Counted from the stretch's first letter, positions 22,784 to 32,411 are shown. The stretch is DNA of 48,285 bases from Thermoproteota archaeon (GCA_021163045.1 JAGGXM010000065.1:1-48285); one strand, 5' to 3'. The notes: a model not told the origin generated them from the letters alone. Made by a program: numbers and translations.

Positions 22784-23582
22784 TCTCCAGATTAATCAAA
22801 AATATTTTTACTCTTTAAAAGAAATAAGATCCCAAATTCATCTCGATGAAAATTTCCGTATTGGTATACGATTTATTGATAAACAAGGTGGACTTCCTCT
22901 CTATGAAATAACCGAGATATTCGGGCCTGCCGGTAGTGGAAAAACCATCTTTCTACATCAATGTTTATCGTATTTTCTCCTTGAAGATGATAATCGCACG
23001 GCTATTTTTATGGATCCTGATGGAACCTTTGACCCTAAAAAGATAATTTATTGTCTGAAAGAAGAATCAGTTGACATAGATAGTATTCTTAGAAGAGTTT
23101 ACGTTTGGCGTCCTACCTTTTCTAGCAATTTTGCTGAAAAAATAAAAACACAGATAGATTTCATCTTAGACCGAAATCTTAGTTCTTCAATTCTAATATT
23201 AATCGATTCCCTCCCCAATCTGCTTTTCATGGATTATATGGATAGAATTAAATTTAATGAGAAGTATCTAAGATCTAAGGCACGGTTTATTATACGTCTA
23301 GGCATGACCCTTAGGTATCTTATTGATAATTTTAAAACAACCGTCTTGGTTTCAAACCATATTAGAAGCTATATTAGCTTATCAAAGACGTCTTTAACGA
23401 AGGTTCGTTCTCAGACCACAATAAACTTACCAGCATTGGGTGATTTATGGGATTTCTTTGTTGATAATAGAATTTATTTACGAAAAACAGGAAAACAGAA
23501 GAGGGTCATACATATTGTTTTCTCATCAATATTAAAAGAAACCTTTAGTTTAATCGATTTTGCTAATGGTAGATTTTACTAA
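22776..23582 (+). CDS. Rad51/RadA-superfamily paralogue
   Basis: The RecA-type ATPase core has Walker A GPAGSGKT (residues 50-57), a first strand ending FMDPDGTFDPKKI, Walker B ILILIDSLPNLLF, and a VLVSNHIR strand in place of the usual VVVTNQ. The 268-residue length without an N-terminal helix-hairpin-helix domain fits RadB-like or Rad51-paralogue proteins rather than the recombinase RadA. ATG 22776 lies inside the end of the BFN gene. It runs convergently into the SWIM gene, sharing the 4-base stop overlap CTAA. It is probably a recombination mediator. Confidence 0.85.
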   Translation: MSDLQINQKYFYSLKEIRSQIHLDENFRIGIRFIDKQGGLPLYEITEIFGPAGSGKTIFLHQCLSYFLLEDDNRTAIFMDPDGTFDPKKIIYCLKEESVDIDSILRRVYVWRPTFSSNFAEKIKTQIDFILDRNLSSSILILIDSLPNLLFMDYMDRIKFNEKYLRSKARFIIRLGMTLRYLIDNFKTTVLVSNHIRSYISLSKTSLTKVRSQTTINLPALGDLWDFFVDNRIYLRKTGKQKRVIHIVFSSILKETFSLIDFANGRFY

Positions 23583-24013
23583 ATAGGGTGAGCCTCTGCT
23601 ATTATCTCCGATATTAACTCATGAAAAACAGCATCTTCCTCTATTATCTCATCCACAAACTTACTATAATTGTCCCCTCCCAAACTTCCAAGTTCTGCAA
23701 GCATCCTCGCTACGATGTGATAGCAATATTTTCTTCGCCTGATAATACCCTTTTTTCCAGTCTTAAACAGTGAATGAAACAAATAGTCTGGACATGAGCA
23801 TGCAAAGCTTATTTCGCCGTTATGTTCATAATCCACAACTAAGTACTCGCCTTCTTTTCCCACAACGAGCCAAATTTCGTTGTTACTTGGTTTAAATATA
23901 TATTTTTTGACGTTATGATCTTTTAGGGCTCTTATTGCTTCCATATAGATTTCAGGCGTTTGTTTCTTAATATACTCTATTTTTCTAGACAGCATCTCTT
24001 TACTTATCTGCAA
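23579..24013 (-). CDS. SWIM zinc-finger protein, SWS1/Shu2-like
   Basis: The 144-residue protein has a SWIM motif, CxC-xn-CxH: FACSCPDYLFHSL...RRRKYCYHIVARMLAEL. SWIM proteins of this size (SWS1/ZSWIM7, yeast Shu2) act with Rad51 paralogues in the Shu complex that helps Rad51 load on DNA. The gene directly faces a Rad51 paralogue here, matching that partnership. The N-terminal region (IWLVVGKEGEYLVVDYEHNGE) forms the usual strand pair before the finger. Confidence 0.85.
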   Translation of the reverse strand: MQISKEMLSRKIEYIKKQTPEIYMEAIRALKDHNVKKYIFKPSNNEIWLVVGKEGEYLVVDYEHNGEISFACSCPDYLFHSLFKTGKKGIIRRRKYCYHIVARMLAELGSLGGDNYSKFVDEIIEEDAVFHELISEIIAEAHPI

Positions 24014-24042
24014 ATATCATTCACCATAATGAAGCTCACTAC

Positions 24043-24645
24043 TTAACCACGCTCTCGTCTTCTTTTAGCCAAAGTTTCCTTTAATTGGGCTAGTATTTCA
24101 GCTCTTGGACTAATACTTGGACCAGAAGGAGTCGGTGTACTTGATTGTGTTCCCCTTGGTGTTGGAATCGGCGTGGAACTCGATTGTGTTGGAGGTCTTG
24201 ATAAAGGAATTGGCGGGGGGATCGGTGGTGGTACATTCTCGGGTTTGGCAGGAGGTGCAGAGGTCATTGGAGTGGTCTCTTTCGCTTGTTGTGTTAAATT
24301 ACTCTGTTGTGCTACAGATTGTTCTGGAGTTTGTGTCTGCTGTTGGGTGGAAATTGACTGTATCTTTTGAGAACTTGGTATTTGTTGCATTGGTGTCTGT
24401 TGCACTAATTTTCCTCCTTTTATTTGTTCTAGTTCATTTGCTTTTTGTTCTAGTTGGGAAATTGCTTCGTGAAACTCTTGTAATAGTATAATTGTTTGGT
24501 TAACTATTTCGCGAAGAAAGAGATCCAGGTCATTTACTGATTCTCGGATCTCATTATATTCCTTAGTCACATGCTCTAGCTCCCTCTTAATTTCATTCCA
24601 GAGATCTTCAGATTCTTTTTTAATATTCTTACCCACGAGAGGCAC
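24043..24645 (-). CDS. Coiled-coil, Gln/Pro-rich protein with basic C-terminal helix
   Basis: Residues 8-77 form a coiled coil (WNEIKRELEHVTKEYNEI to ISQLEQKANELEQIKGG). Residues 80-130 are Gln/Thr-rich and probably disordered. Residues 131-180 are Pro-rich, including PPPIPPPIPLSRPP at 139-152. The last 20 residues form a helix, RAEILAQLKETLAKRRRERG. Polyproline followed by a short basic LLxxI-like helix recalls profilin-binding and WH2 elements of actin regulators, but the terminal LKK spacing does not match WH2 exactly. No function is assigned. It lies 30 bases upstream of the SWIM gene on the same strand. Confidence 0.7.
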   Translation of the reverse strand: MPLVGKNIKKESEDLWNEIKRELEHVTKEYNEIRESVNDLDLFLREIVNQTIILLQEFHEAISQLEQKANELEQIKGGKLVQQTPMQQIPSSQKIQSISTQQQTQTPEQSVAQQSNLTQQAKETTPMTSAPPAKPENVPPPIPPPIPLSRPPTQSSSTPIPTPRGTQSSTPTPSGPSISPRAEILAQLKETLAKRRRERG

Positions 24646-24868
24646 CCCAAAGGATTATATATTCTCTTATTTATTATTTCAATATTGACCTTTCTTGCAC
24701 TCATAACACTATAAAACTAGCTTAAAAATATACACTATTATAAGTCATACATGTGAAATCTCTACCACGGGATTAAATTTAACATTAAAGTTTTATGTAT
24801 ACCTGACTCCGTAATTTCTGATATTTCAAAAATCAGTAATAAGAACTTTAATTAACTGGGTGTTGTGC

Positions 24869-25249
24869 TTACCTATCAGCGTAAATATAAAATTCCATAA
24901 TAGAGCCATCCTTTAATCCTAGTAGTTCTCGAAGATTGTATCTAGAAACAATTTCTACTACGTCGTCAGGATGTCTTGTTTTATCAGGCCTTAAGACAAC
25001 GATTTTTCCCACATTATCGATGTATCCTAAAGTATAACGTATGGCCCCAAAACCACGAGGTCTATAGACATGCGGGAATGAAAAAAGCAAGTACCATGGT
25101 TTCTCTAGTATCACATTTAATGTTCCGGGAAAGGGCGCGCCTTCTAGTAAGGCCCTAAATAAGCTATGATATGGATTCTTTGTTACATAGATTTTACCTT
25201 CACCGATGCCCGAGAAAACATGGCCTCTTAATTCAACTTTTCTGTTCAT
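24869..25249 (-). CDS. ribK: CTP-dependent riboflavin kinase
   Basis: The 126-residue protein matches archaeal RibK (DUF120): LRGHVFSGIGEGKIYV, YHSLFRALLEGAPFPGTLNVIL with the PGTLN motif, and a closing LREL-LGLKDGSIMEFYI. RibK makes FMN from riboflavin using CTP. The FAD synthetase RibL is at 34770-35219. ATG 25249 is chosen because GGTGAT lies at the right distance; an upstream GTG is in that site. Confidence 0.92.
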   Translation of the reverse strand: MNRKVELRGHVFSGIGEGKIYVTKNPYHSLFRALLEGAPFPGTLNVILEKPWYLLFSFPHVYRPRGFGAIRYTLGYIDNVGKIVVLRPDKTRHPDDVVEIVSRYNLRELLGLKDGSIMEFYIYADR

Positions 25250-25342
25250 TAGTATCACCGAATATCAGATTTTGCTCTATAAACCCTTCCAGATTTTTGT
25301 GCTCTAAAAGTTCTTAGTATTCTACTCTATTGTGGTAGGATA

Positions 25343-25678
25343 TTATAGCCCTGATAATTTAAATAATGAAGAGATCTCTTTGCGAATATTCTCCAGGATC
25401 ATTAATACCTCGTGTATAGCGATTTCATCTTTAGTTATGCTTGTCTTAAGCTTTATTATAGTTCCAATTTTATCAATACTATCAAAGGGTATATTTTCCT
25501 CGGAGTCTTTCCCTCTCACGACTAGAAAAAGCTTTAAAGGTGGATATTTTAGTCTGATTCCTTTAACAATGCCTAGCCTTCTAGCGTTATTATCGATTAC
25601 TTCTTTACCAATCAACGTGCCGGGAATAATAGGCTCAAAAAGAACAATATCGATCTCATTAATGTCCGCTTTTTTCAA
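25343..25678 (-). CDS. PRC-barrel domain protein
   Basis: Residues 15-75 show a PRC barrel: PGTLIGKEVIDNNARRLGIVKGIRL...KLFLVVRGK...IPFDSIDKIGTIIKLK. A charged C-terminal helix follows (111 residues in all). TTG 25678 follows GGAGGTC. PRC-barrel proteins serve in RNA processing and, in archaea, in division complexes (for example the N-domain of CdvA); nothing here decides which. Confidence 0.75.
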   Translation of the reverse strand: MKKADINEIDIVLFEPIIPGTLIGKEVIDNNARRLGIVKGIRLKYPPLKLFLVVRGKDSEENIPFDSIDKIGTIIKLKTSITKDEIAIHEVLMILENIRKEISSLFKLSGL

Positions 25679-25880
25679 AAACTAGACCTCCATCGAATAC
25701 AGCCCCAGACCAAAAATATTTTGGCAATAATAAAAAAATTGATGGTAGATATCTTTAATAAGCAACATAACATATGTGTAAATATATTGATTCCTAGGTG
25801 TTATTTTAAATTATTAGACAGTGATACATAATGCTATGTAGAAATAAAGTTGTTCTACTAAATATAACCTGGTGATTGTT

Positions 25881-26876
25881 TTGTCGACGACGGAGTTAGA
25901 AGAAGTTCTTTGGGTTGAGAAATATAGACCAAAAACGTTAACAGAAATGATTAATCAAGAGGAAGTAGTCGCAGCACTAAAAAGATTTGTAGAAACTAAG
26001 AACGTACCAAATATGCTATTCGCTGGCCCCCCGGGTACTGGGAAAACAACAGCAGCATTAGCTCTTGCGCACGATCTCTATGGATCTAATTGGAGAAATT
26101 ATGTTCTAGAGCTTAATGCCTCAGATGAGCGCGGAATTGATATGGTTAGAACGAAGTTAAAAGACTTTGCAAGAACGCGAGTATCCGGGGAAATCCCATA
26201 CAAGATTCTAATCTTAGACGAGGCAGATTCTATGACACGCGAAGCACAGCATGCCTTAAGAAGAACAATGGAAAAATATGCCGATATAACGAGATTTATT
26301 CTAATTTGTAATTATTCCTCCAAGATAATAGAACCAATTCAATCTAGAACTGCGGTTTTTAAGTTTAGAAAATTATCTGATAAAGATGTTGCAGAGAGAA
26401 TAAGATATATCGCAGAGAAAGAAGGCGTAAATGTATCTGAAGACGGAATTTTAGCAATTATTGAGGTATGTGGTGGCGATCTCCGAAAAGCCATAAATTT
26501 GCTCCAGAGTGTAGCATATATGAATGAAAAAATCGATAGATCAATTGTATATAAGACGGCTGGTCTTGTGTATCCCGAAACTGTAGTGGAAATGATTAAA
26601 GATGCGTTCAAAGGAGATTTTGAAAAGGCTAGAAAAGAATTAATAAGAGCGCTCGTGGAGGAGGGGGTAACAGGAGGCGATCTCTTACAGGAATTTTACA
26701 GAATTTTAAACTCGGATAAAGTTATCACATTGAATTTGGATGATAAAATAGATCTACTAAAATTCATTAGTGATCTCGATTTTAGAATCTCTCAGGGAGC
26801 TACAGATTATCTTCAGTTGACAGCATTACTAGCATATATTGCAGATTTAGGTAATAAATATCGCAACAAAGCATAA
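25881..26876 (+). CDS. rfcS: Replication factor C small subunit
   Basis: A clamp-loader ATPase of 331 residues with WVEKYRPKTL, Walker A FAGPPGTGKTT, Walker B LILDEADSMT, the SRC-box region LICNYSSKIIEPIQSRTAVFKF (here Ser-Arg-Thr instead of Ser-Arg-Cys) and sensor 2 GGDLRKAINLLQ. The TTG start at 25881 follows GGTGAT. It loads PCNA (46546-47349) with RfcL, whose gene follows after 16 bases in an operon. Confidence 0.96.
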   Translation: MSTTELEEVLWVEKYRPKTLTEMINQEEVVAALKRFVETKNVPNMLFAGPPGTGKTTAALALAHDLYGSNWRNYVLELNASDERGIDMVRTKLKDFARTRVSGEIPYKILILDEADSMTREAQHALRRTMEKYADITRFILICNYSSKIIEPIQSRTAVFKFRKLSDKDVAERIRYIAEKEGVNVSEDGILAIIEVCGGDLRKAINLLQSVAYMNEKIDRSIVYKTAGLVYPETVVEMIKDAFKGDFEKARKELIRALVEEGVTGGDLLQEFYRILNSDKVITLNLDDKIDLLKFISDLDFRISQGATDYLQLTALLAYIADLGNKYRNKA

Positions 26877-26892
26877 TCTCTACCATTTTTAT

Positions 26893-28692
26893 ATGGGATA
26901 CTCTATGTCTGTAGCAAGTAGTAAGCGGCTGCCGTGGACCGAGCAGTTTAGACCAAGATCCCTAGATGAAGTAATATTAACAAGAAAACAAAGAGAACAG
27001 ATTCTTGGTTGGTGGAGGGCATGGATTGTTCTATGGAACATGAATAAATTTTGGTTAAATACATACTTTACTGCATGGCGAAAATTTATAGTGACTGATG
27101 TGGGTAGATATTGGTACAGAAAATACATATCAAAGTGGAAAACTTTTTTTAGAAGTAAATTTGATTCTTGGATCTCGATAATGTCTGCTAAAGGTAAGGA
27201 AAATCAAGCTAAATTATTCGAGCCTGTAGGAAGGGGAAAAGAGATATCAACAGATTTAAAGAAGAATGCTGAGGCTGAGATTAAAAACAAGCTAGAAGAA
27301 ATATGGAATAAATTCTTAGATGAAATAAAGGAGCAAGCGCCAGCAATACCCCCATTAACTCCATATAAACCGCTCCTGTTAGTAGGCCCTCCAGGAACTG
27401 GCAAAACTTCAACAGCATATGCTTTGGGGTGGCAAGAAGGTGTCGTTATTGTAGAATTTAATGCTAGTGATCGCAGAAATGCAGCGGTAATGAAAGATGT
27501 TGTAAATGAAGCACTAAAGAGTGTGGGGTTTATTTTTAATCATGGAAGTAAGCCCTCACGAATTGTTCTTCTAGATGAAGTCGATGGTTTATCGTCTATC
27601 GACGATCGTGGCGGTTTTTCTGCGCTTTTAAAGCTAATTGAAGAAACAAAAATTCCAATTATTCTTACTGCAAATATAATACATGACAGAAAAGTTCGAT
27701 TTTTAATGCGGCTATGCATTAACGTTTTTTTGGATAGACCTCAGGAGTATCAAGCAATAAAGCTAATTAATCGTATAATAAAGGCAAAGAAAATAGAGAT
27801 GTCTGAGGAAAATATTAAAAAATTAGCTAAATATGCTCCAGATTTTAGGACTATAATAGAGGCTCTTGAGGTTTATTATTATACAGGAGTATTACCTACA
27901 CTATTTAGAGATGAAATGCTAAGTTTGCAGGATGCAATAAGGTATGCATTTAGTATGAAAGCAGAGAATGAGGTTTCTACGTTTTTAAATGTGATCAGAA
28001 ATTTAAGCGCAATTACCGATATGGACCTTGGTACAATAATACTTTGGATCTGGGAAAACGCGTACAAGTTCTTGGATCGAAAGAAAGGTCTATCGGCTTT
28101 TTACGACTTACTAGCATATGCAGATTATTTATATAAGGTAGGATCTAGAAACCAGCTCTGGAGAATTGCTTACCGTGACGCCTCTAATATATTAGCATAT
28201 GCCTTAACAAAATATGGCAAAAAAGTTAATAATATATGGGCTCTCCGAAGAATCCGTGTAGAAAAACCGACTATTATGGAAGGTCTTATGAAGCTAAAGA
28301 CTCTTATTGAGGGTGAAGGTGAGAGTAAGGGACTCCGACCGTTGCTTGAAAAATATGCTAAGTATACACATATTTCCAGAAAAGATGCATGGTATGAGTT
28401 GAAGTTTTTATCACTAATTGCTAAAGAAAAACCAGAAAACATTGGTAAATTCTTTGCCAAACTTGATCTTTCTAAAGATTCTCTAGAAATTTTTTGTAAA
28501 AACTTTATTAAGAAAGATAGTATCTGTAAAAAGCTGCTTAAGGCATTCGAAGATTCAAAAGGAAAAATAAGATTAGAGGAACATTTAGCGGAATTTAGCA
28601 AACGCGGAAAAAGTGTGAGTAATAGAGAAGCCTCCTTTAAAAAAGGAGAACAAAAGGGAAGAAAAGGAACTTTAGATGACTTCTTTGGATAA
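26893..28692 (+). CDS. rfcL: Replication factor C large subunit with N-terminal insertion
   Basis: The AAA+ core is clear: LPWTEQFRPRSLDEV, Walker A LVGPPGTGKTS (165-172), Walker B IVLLDEVDGL, and a C-terminal PCNA-binding peptide KGTLDDFFG. In other RfcL proteins Walker A lies near residue 45-55; here about 110 residues are inserted (about 45-155). The first part is Trp-rich (nine Trp in residues 40-93) and the second is charged and helical. No intein motifs are seen. The start could be ATG 26893 or 26905. It pairs with rfcS. Confidence 0.94.
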   Translation: MGYSMSVASSKRLPWTEQFRPRSLDEVILTRKQREQILGWWRAWIVLWNMNKFWLNTYFTAWRKFIVTDVGRYWYRKYISKWKTFFRSKFDSWISIMSAKGKENQAKLFEPVGRGKEISTDLKKNAEAEIKNKLEEIWNKFLDEIKEQAPAIPPLTPYKPLLLVGPPGTGKTSTAYALGWQEGVVIVEFNASDRRNAAVMKDVVNEALKSVGFIFNHGSKPSRIVLLDEVDGLSSIDDRGGFSALLKLIEETKIPIILTANIIHDRKVRFLMRLCINVFLDRPQEYQAIKLINRIIKAKKIEMSEENIKKLAKYAPDFRTIIEALEVYYYTGVLPTLFRDEMLSLQDAIRYAFSMKAENEVSTFLNVIRNLSAITDMDLGTIILWIWENAYKFLDRKKGLSAFYDLLAYADYLYKVGSRNQLWRIAYRDASNILAYALTKYGKKVNNIWALRRIRVEKPTIMEGLMKLKTLIEGEGESKGLRPLLEKYAKYTHISRKDAWYELKFLSLIAKEKPENIGKFFAKLDLSKDSLEIFCKNFIKKDSICKKLLKAFEDSKGKIRLEEHLAEFSKRGKSVSNREASFKKGEQKGRKGTLDDFFG

Positions 28693-28708
28693 AGTAGTAC
28701 TTCAATTA

Positions 28709-30388
28709 CTATAGTCCTAATTTTTTTCGTAGATTATCCATATCTTGCTTTGAAATTTTCTGGAATAGCGGTTTAGTAAATCCTTTTTCTCTAAATAGTG
28801 TAATTTTATCAGCAATAATTTCTTCGCTGGGTGTTATATCCAAGAATGTGCCAACTTGATATTCATCCAACCCCAACATCTTAGATAACTTAATTGTCGA
28901 TTCCGGTAAGTACGGTGCCAACAGAGGTAAAATAGTATAGACAATTGCGAATGTTGTTACAAGCGTATCTGACGCTTTAGTAGACTTCAGATCCTTCCAA
29001 GGCTCATTTTGGCTCAAATACTTGTTTCCTATATCTGCCATCTCTAGAATAACTTTTATGCCAATATCGAGCTGATTGTCTTCAACTTTTTCTAGAAAAG
29101 TTTTTTTAAGATTTAATATTCGAGATAGAATATTTTGATCAATTACCCCGCGGCTTATCTTTCCCTTTCTAATCAATATTAGAACTCTATTAATGAAATT
29201 ACCTAAAACGCCAATTAATAATTTATTTATCCTCTCTTCGAATTCTCTGAGAGAGAAATCCCCATCGTTTAAACTTTCAGTTGTAGAACTGCTCCAATAG
29301 AATCTTAGATATTCTGCTGGCCACATATTAATAAATTCTTCTAAACTAATGTAAAGGCCTCTACTTTTACTCATCTTCTTACCTTCTAGAGTTGCGAACC
29401 CTCGAACTCGTATTTCATCGGGCAATGTAAATCCCACACTCATTAGCATTGCTGGCCAGAATAGTACATGGTGATAGATTATATCTTTGCCAATGAAATG
29501 AGTAATCTTACCTGTTCCATCGATCCAAATATCTTCCCATCTTTCACCGATTTTATTAAAGAGTTCGGATGTGAATGTTATATAACCAATTGGAGCATCC
29601 CACCACACATAAAAGACCTGATCAGGGATGTCTGGTACAGGTACACCCCAGGAGATATCTCTTGTAATGTCCCAATCTCTTAAACCGTCCTTTATCCAAT
29701 GTAGAACATGTTCTCTTGCCCCTTTAGTTAATTTTAGTTTCTCTTTAACCCATTTTGAAAGCTTATCAGTAAACGCGCTTAGATTGAAAAATGCATGCTT
29801 GCTATACTTAACCACTGGCGTTGCACCACAAATCGAACATTTCGGATCCTTTAATTGAAAAGCATTATATGTTCTACCACAGACTTCGCAATAATCACCA
29901 TATTGATCCGGTGCCCCACAGAAGGGACAGGTTCCCTTTACCAACCTGTCTGGCAATGCAATTTTATCGACTTCACAATAAAGAATTTTGACTTCCTTCT
30001 TGTATATGTATCCTGCTTTTTTTGCCTCTGCATAGAACCATTGTGTGAGTTTTTCGTGATTAGAAATTGTAGTTCTTGAAAAAATATCAAAATGAATAAG
30101 AGCGCCATTTAACGCGTGTAAAATTAGGCTGTGATAATAGTCAGTAATTTCTTTAGGAGATTTTTTTTCTCTTAGAGCTCGTGCTAGGATTGGTGTTCCA
30201 TGTTCATCGGTACCACATACATGGTATGCTCGAATTCCCTTTAACTTCAAAAATCTAGTAAAAATATCAGCAGGGAGATAAGTAGAGCGAATATGACCAA
30301 TATGCATTTCTCCATTAGCATAGGGTAATGCTGAAGTTACAATCCACTGTTTGAATATGTCCACCCCCTTAATGGAAAACTTTCGCAT
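28709..30388 (-). CDS. metG: Methionyl-tRNA synthetase
   Basis: A class Ia synthetase with the HIGH-like MHIGHIRSTY, four-cysteine zinc knuckles (CPFCG...CEVCG and CSICG), and KMSKS in LEGKKMSKSRG. The 559 residues end after the anticodon-binding helical domain, so the C-terminal EMAP-like tRNA-binding domain is missing, as in many archaea with a separate protein. The ATG at 30388 gives a slightly long N-terminus before QWIVTSALPYANG; a GTG eight codons in is an alternative. Confidence 0.96.
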   Translation of the reverse strand: MRKFSIKGVDIFKQWIVTSALPYANGEMHIGHIRSTYLPADIFTRFLKLKGIRAYHVCGTDEHGTPILARALREKKSPKEITDYYHSLILHALNGALIHFDIFSRTTISNHEKLTQWFYAEAKKAGYIYKKEVKILYCEVDKIALPDRLVKGTCPFCGAPDQYGDYCEVCGRTYNAFQLKDPKCSICGATPVVKYSKHAFFNLSAFTDKLSKWVKEKLKLTKGAREHVLHWIKDGLRDWDITRDISWGVPVPDIPDQVFYVWWDAPIGYITFTSELFNKIGERWEDIWIDGTGKITHFIGKDIIYHHVLFWPAMLMSVGFTLPDEIRVRGFATLEGKKMSKSRGLYISLEEFINMWPAEYLRFYWSSSTTESLNDGDFSLREFEERINKLLIGVLGNFINRVLILIRKGKISRGVIDQNILSRILNLKKTFLEKVEDNQLDIGIKVILEMADIGNKYLSQNEPWKDLKSTKASDTLVTTFAIVYTILPLLAPYLPESTIKLSKMLGLDEYQVGTFLDITPSEEIIADKITLFREKGFTKPLFQKISKQDMDNLRKKLGL

Positions 30389-30429
30389 TTATGCAACTAA
30401 TTAATGCTATAAAATAAAAGACAACCATA

Positions 30430-30993
30430 TTAAGTATTAGAAGACTTCGAATTTTTAACAACAACTTTTTTTCCTCTTGCTGAGGGAATAATTCTAATCT
30501 TAGCATTATTAAATGTTTTCAAAAGTTCTTTTCCTTCAAATAACCAATCTAAAAAAACAGCAAGTGCTGCGATTTCGCTGTGAGGCTGATTTCCAATGGC
30601 GACATTATAATCTGCAATTTCATATAGATCTCTTGGAACTTTTTCACTTCCGACAACAACAACTAAATTTTTCTTTTTATCAAAAAATTCGGATTTTATG
30701 GAGTCAATTACATCAGGAAGATTAATGCCATACATTGTAAGATGAATTATAACAAAACCCTTATCGCGTAAATTTTTTATTTCTCTCTTCCAATCAGGAG
30801 TATAGGATACAAGAAAAGGACCTCCCCATTTTTCTATAACTTTTTTAATACTATTAATAAGATTATTATCGAACTCTCCAGAATATATAATCCCATCGGC
30901 ATTAAAAGCTCTAGCTACCAACCCGACATGGGTTGACACACGTTTATCGCGCTCAATGCGATGACCTAATCGTAGTACCAAAATCTTATTCAC
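30430..30993 (-). CDS. tRNA (cytidine(56)-2'-O)-methyltransferase Trm56
   Basis: This is a SPOUT-fold methyltransferase of about 187 residues: [30 protein letters not shown] at the start and the knot region [41 protein letters not shown], typical of aTrm56. It methylates C56 of tRNAs. The GTG at 30993 is used, since GGTGAT precedes it by five bases. It is divergent from the phosphohexomutase with only 20 bases between start codons. Confidence 0.92.
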   Translation of the reverse strand: MNKILVLRLGHRIERDKRVSTHVGLVARAFNADGIIYSGEFDNNLINSIKKVIEKWGGPFLVSYTPDWKREIKNLRDKGFVIIHLTMYGINLPDVIDSIKSEFFDKKKNLVVVVGSEKVPRDLYEIADYNVAIGNQPHSEIAALAVFLDWLFEGKELLKTFNNAKIRIIPSARGKKVVVKNSKSSNT

Positions 30994-30998
30994 GAATA

Positions 30999-31008
30999 TC
31001 ACCGGTGA
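30999..31008. promoter_or_regulatory. Palindromic shared ribosome binding site TCACCGGTGA
   Basis: This 10-bp palindrome supplies a GGTGA ribosome-binding site to both divergent genes: Trm56 (GTG at 30993, minus) and the phosphohexomutase (ATG at 31014, plus). The spacing is five bases to each start. Confidence 0.7.
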
Positions 31009-31013
31009 AATAA

Positions 31014-32411
31014 ATGACTCTAATACACGATAAAGATATAGAACATATATTTAGAGCTTATGATATAAGAGGTATTGTGGGTGAAAACTTATTTCCAGAT
31101 GTTATATCAAAAGCGTCAGCAATATTTGCTAATATAATCGAGGAATATGGTGGAAAAAACATAGCTGTCTCCGGAGATGGACGTATATCTACTCCAATGT
31201 TAATTAATTCGATTAGCGCAGGGGTTACAGGAGCCGGCTTAGATGTATTTCTTTTAAATACATTACCGATAACGGTGTTTTATTATTCTCTATGGGCAAA
31301 CAAGGAATTTGGTGGTGGTGCATATGTTACAGCGTCACATAATCCTCCTCAATGGAATGGTGTTCGTTTTAGAAAGAGTGATGGAACTGGATTCTCCAAG
31401 GAGAATACCGAAGTTAAAAAAAGATTTTTCAGCGGAAAAATTAAGTGGGCTGAATGGAATAATATCGGAAGAATTATTCATTTAGATGAGTCTAAAATAA
31501 TACAGGATTACATAAACTTTGTAATGGAAAAAGCGCCACCGCAAGAGAGACAACTAGAGATCATACTAGACACAAAAAATGGTATTGCAGGAAAAGTAGC
31601 TCCTTATCTTCTATCGGCAGGTAATAGAGTTATGACATTAAATGCAAACATTGATGGAACCTTTCCATCAGGATCCCCAGATCCTGTTGATGGGGATATA
31701 AGTAAAACTATTGCGGTGGTAAAAGAAAATAAAAACGCAATAGGCATGGTATTCGACGGAGATGGGGACAGAGTTGTAATTCTCGATGAGCGTGGAAGAA
31801 GAGTGCCGCCAGAAATAGTAGGAATTTTCCTAGCAAAAGAGCTTCTTAAATCAGGAGACATTGTTGTTTATAATGCAGAGTGCGCATCGATCATTAGAAA
31901 TAAACTAGAAGAAATGGGAATCAAGGCTGTGGAGACAAGAGTAGGCGACGTGTTTGTCGCTGAATCGGCCAAAAAGAACAATGCTAAATTAGGAATTGAA
32001 GGAAGTTATCATATATTTCTGCCACTGTATGGCTTCTATTATGATGATGCGATATTTGCAGCTTATCTATTTTCAGTGCTTGTTGCAAATAAGAGAAAAA
32101 AAGTTAGTGAAATTTATGATGAAATAGGTCATTTTTATGTTAAGAGAGAGAATTTCGATGTTCCGGACAAGATTAAATGGATTGTTGTATCTAAGCTCGC
32201 AGAACTTTATGAGAAAAAGTATGAAACAAGTACTATTGATGGTGTAAAGATATACCTTCAACATGGATCTGTGCTTATAAGACCTAGTAATACAGAGCCG
32301 GTTATTAGGATGATGACCGAAGCAGATGATGAAGAGGAGCTAATAAAACTTCATAAGAAATTTAAAGCTGAGCTCCTAAATGTAATAAGCGATATTAAAG
32401 CTGGCAGCTAA
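31014..32411 (+). CDS. Phosphomannomutase/phosphoglucomutase family enzyme
   Basis: An alpha-D-phosphohexomutase of 465 residues with FRAYDIRG at the N-terminus, the phosphoserine loop TASHNP, the metal loop DGDGDR and the C-terminal phosphate loop [10 protein letters not shown]. It interconverts 1- and 6-phosphates of mannose, glucose or glucosamine for glycan precursors; which sugar cannot be read from sequence. It shares a CTAA stop overlap with the convergent tatD gene. Confidence 0.94.
   Translation: MTLIHDKDIEHIFRAYDIRGIVGENLFPDVISKASAIFANIIEEYGGKNIAVSGDGRISTPMLINSISAGVTGAGLDVFLLNTLPITVFYYSLWANKEFGGGAYVTASHNPPQWNGVRFRKSDGTGFSKENTEVKKRFFSGKIKWAEWNNIGRIIHLDESKIIQDYINFVMEKAPPQERQLEIILDTKNGIAGKVAPYLLSAGNRVMTLNANIDGTFPSGSPDPVDGDISKTIAVVKENKNAIGMVFDGDGDRVVILDERGRRVPPEIVGIFLAKELLKSGDIVVYNAECASIIRNKLEEMGIKAVETRVGDVFVAESAKKNNAKLGIEGSYHIFLPLYGFYYDDAIFAAYLFSVLVANKRKKVSEIYDEIGHFYVKRENFDVPDKIKWIVVSKLAELYEKKYETSTIDGVKIYLQHGSVLIRPSNTEPVIRMMTEADDEEELIKLHKKFKAELLNVISDIKAGS

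Noticed and set aside
24117-24491. Long plus-strand frames opposite the polyproline protein gene
   Set aside because: They are low-complexity mirror images of the Pro/Gln/Thr-rich codons and have no start signal.
24810-24840. CTGAT/ATCAG hairpin upstream-strand of ribK 3' region as a terminator or riboswitch
   Set aside because: It is only a 5-bp stem in AT-rich sequence with no T-run, and no FMN riboswitch consensus is present.
27025-27350. RfcL insertion as an intein
   Set aside because: RFC inteins lie in the P-loop and have Cys/Ser and His-Asn splice residues; here the insertion lies well upstream of an intact GPPGTGKT and lacks those residues.
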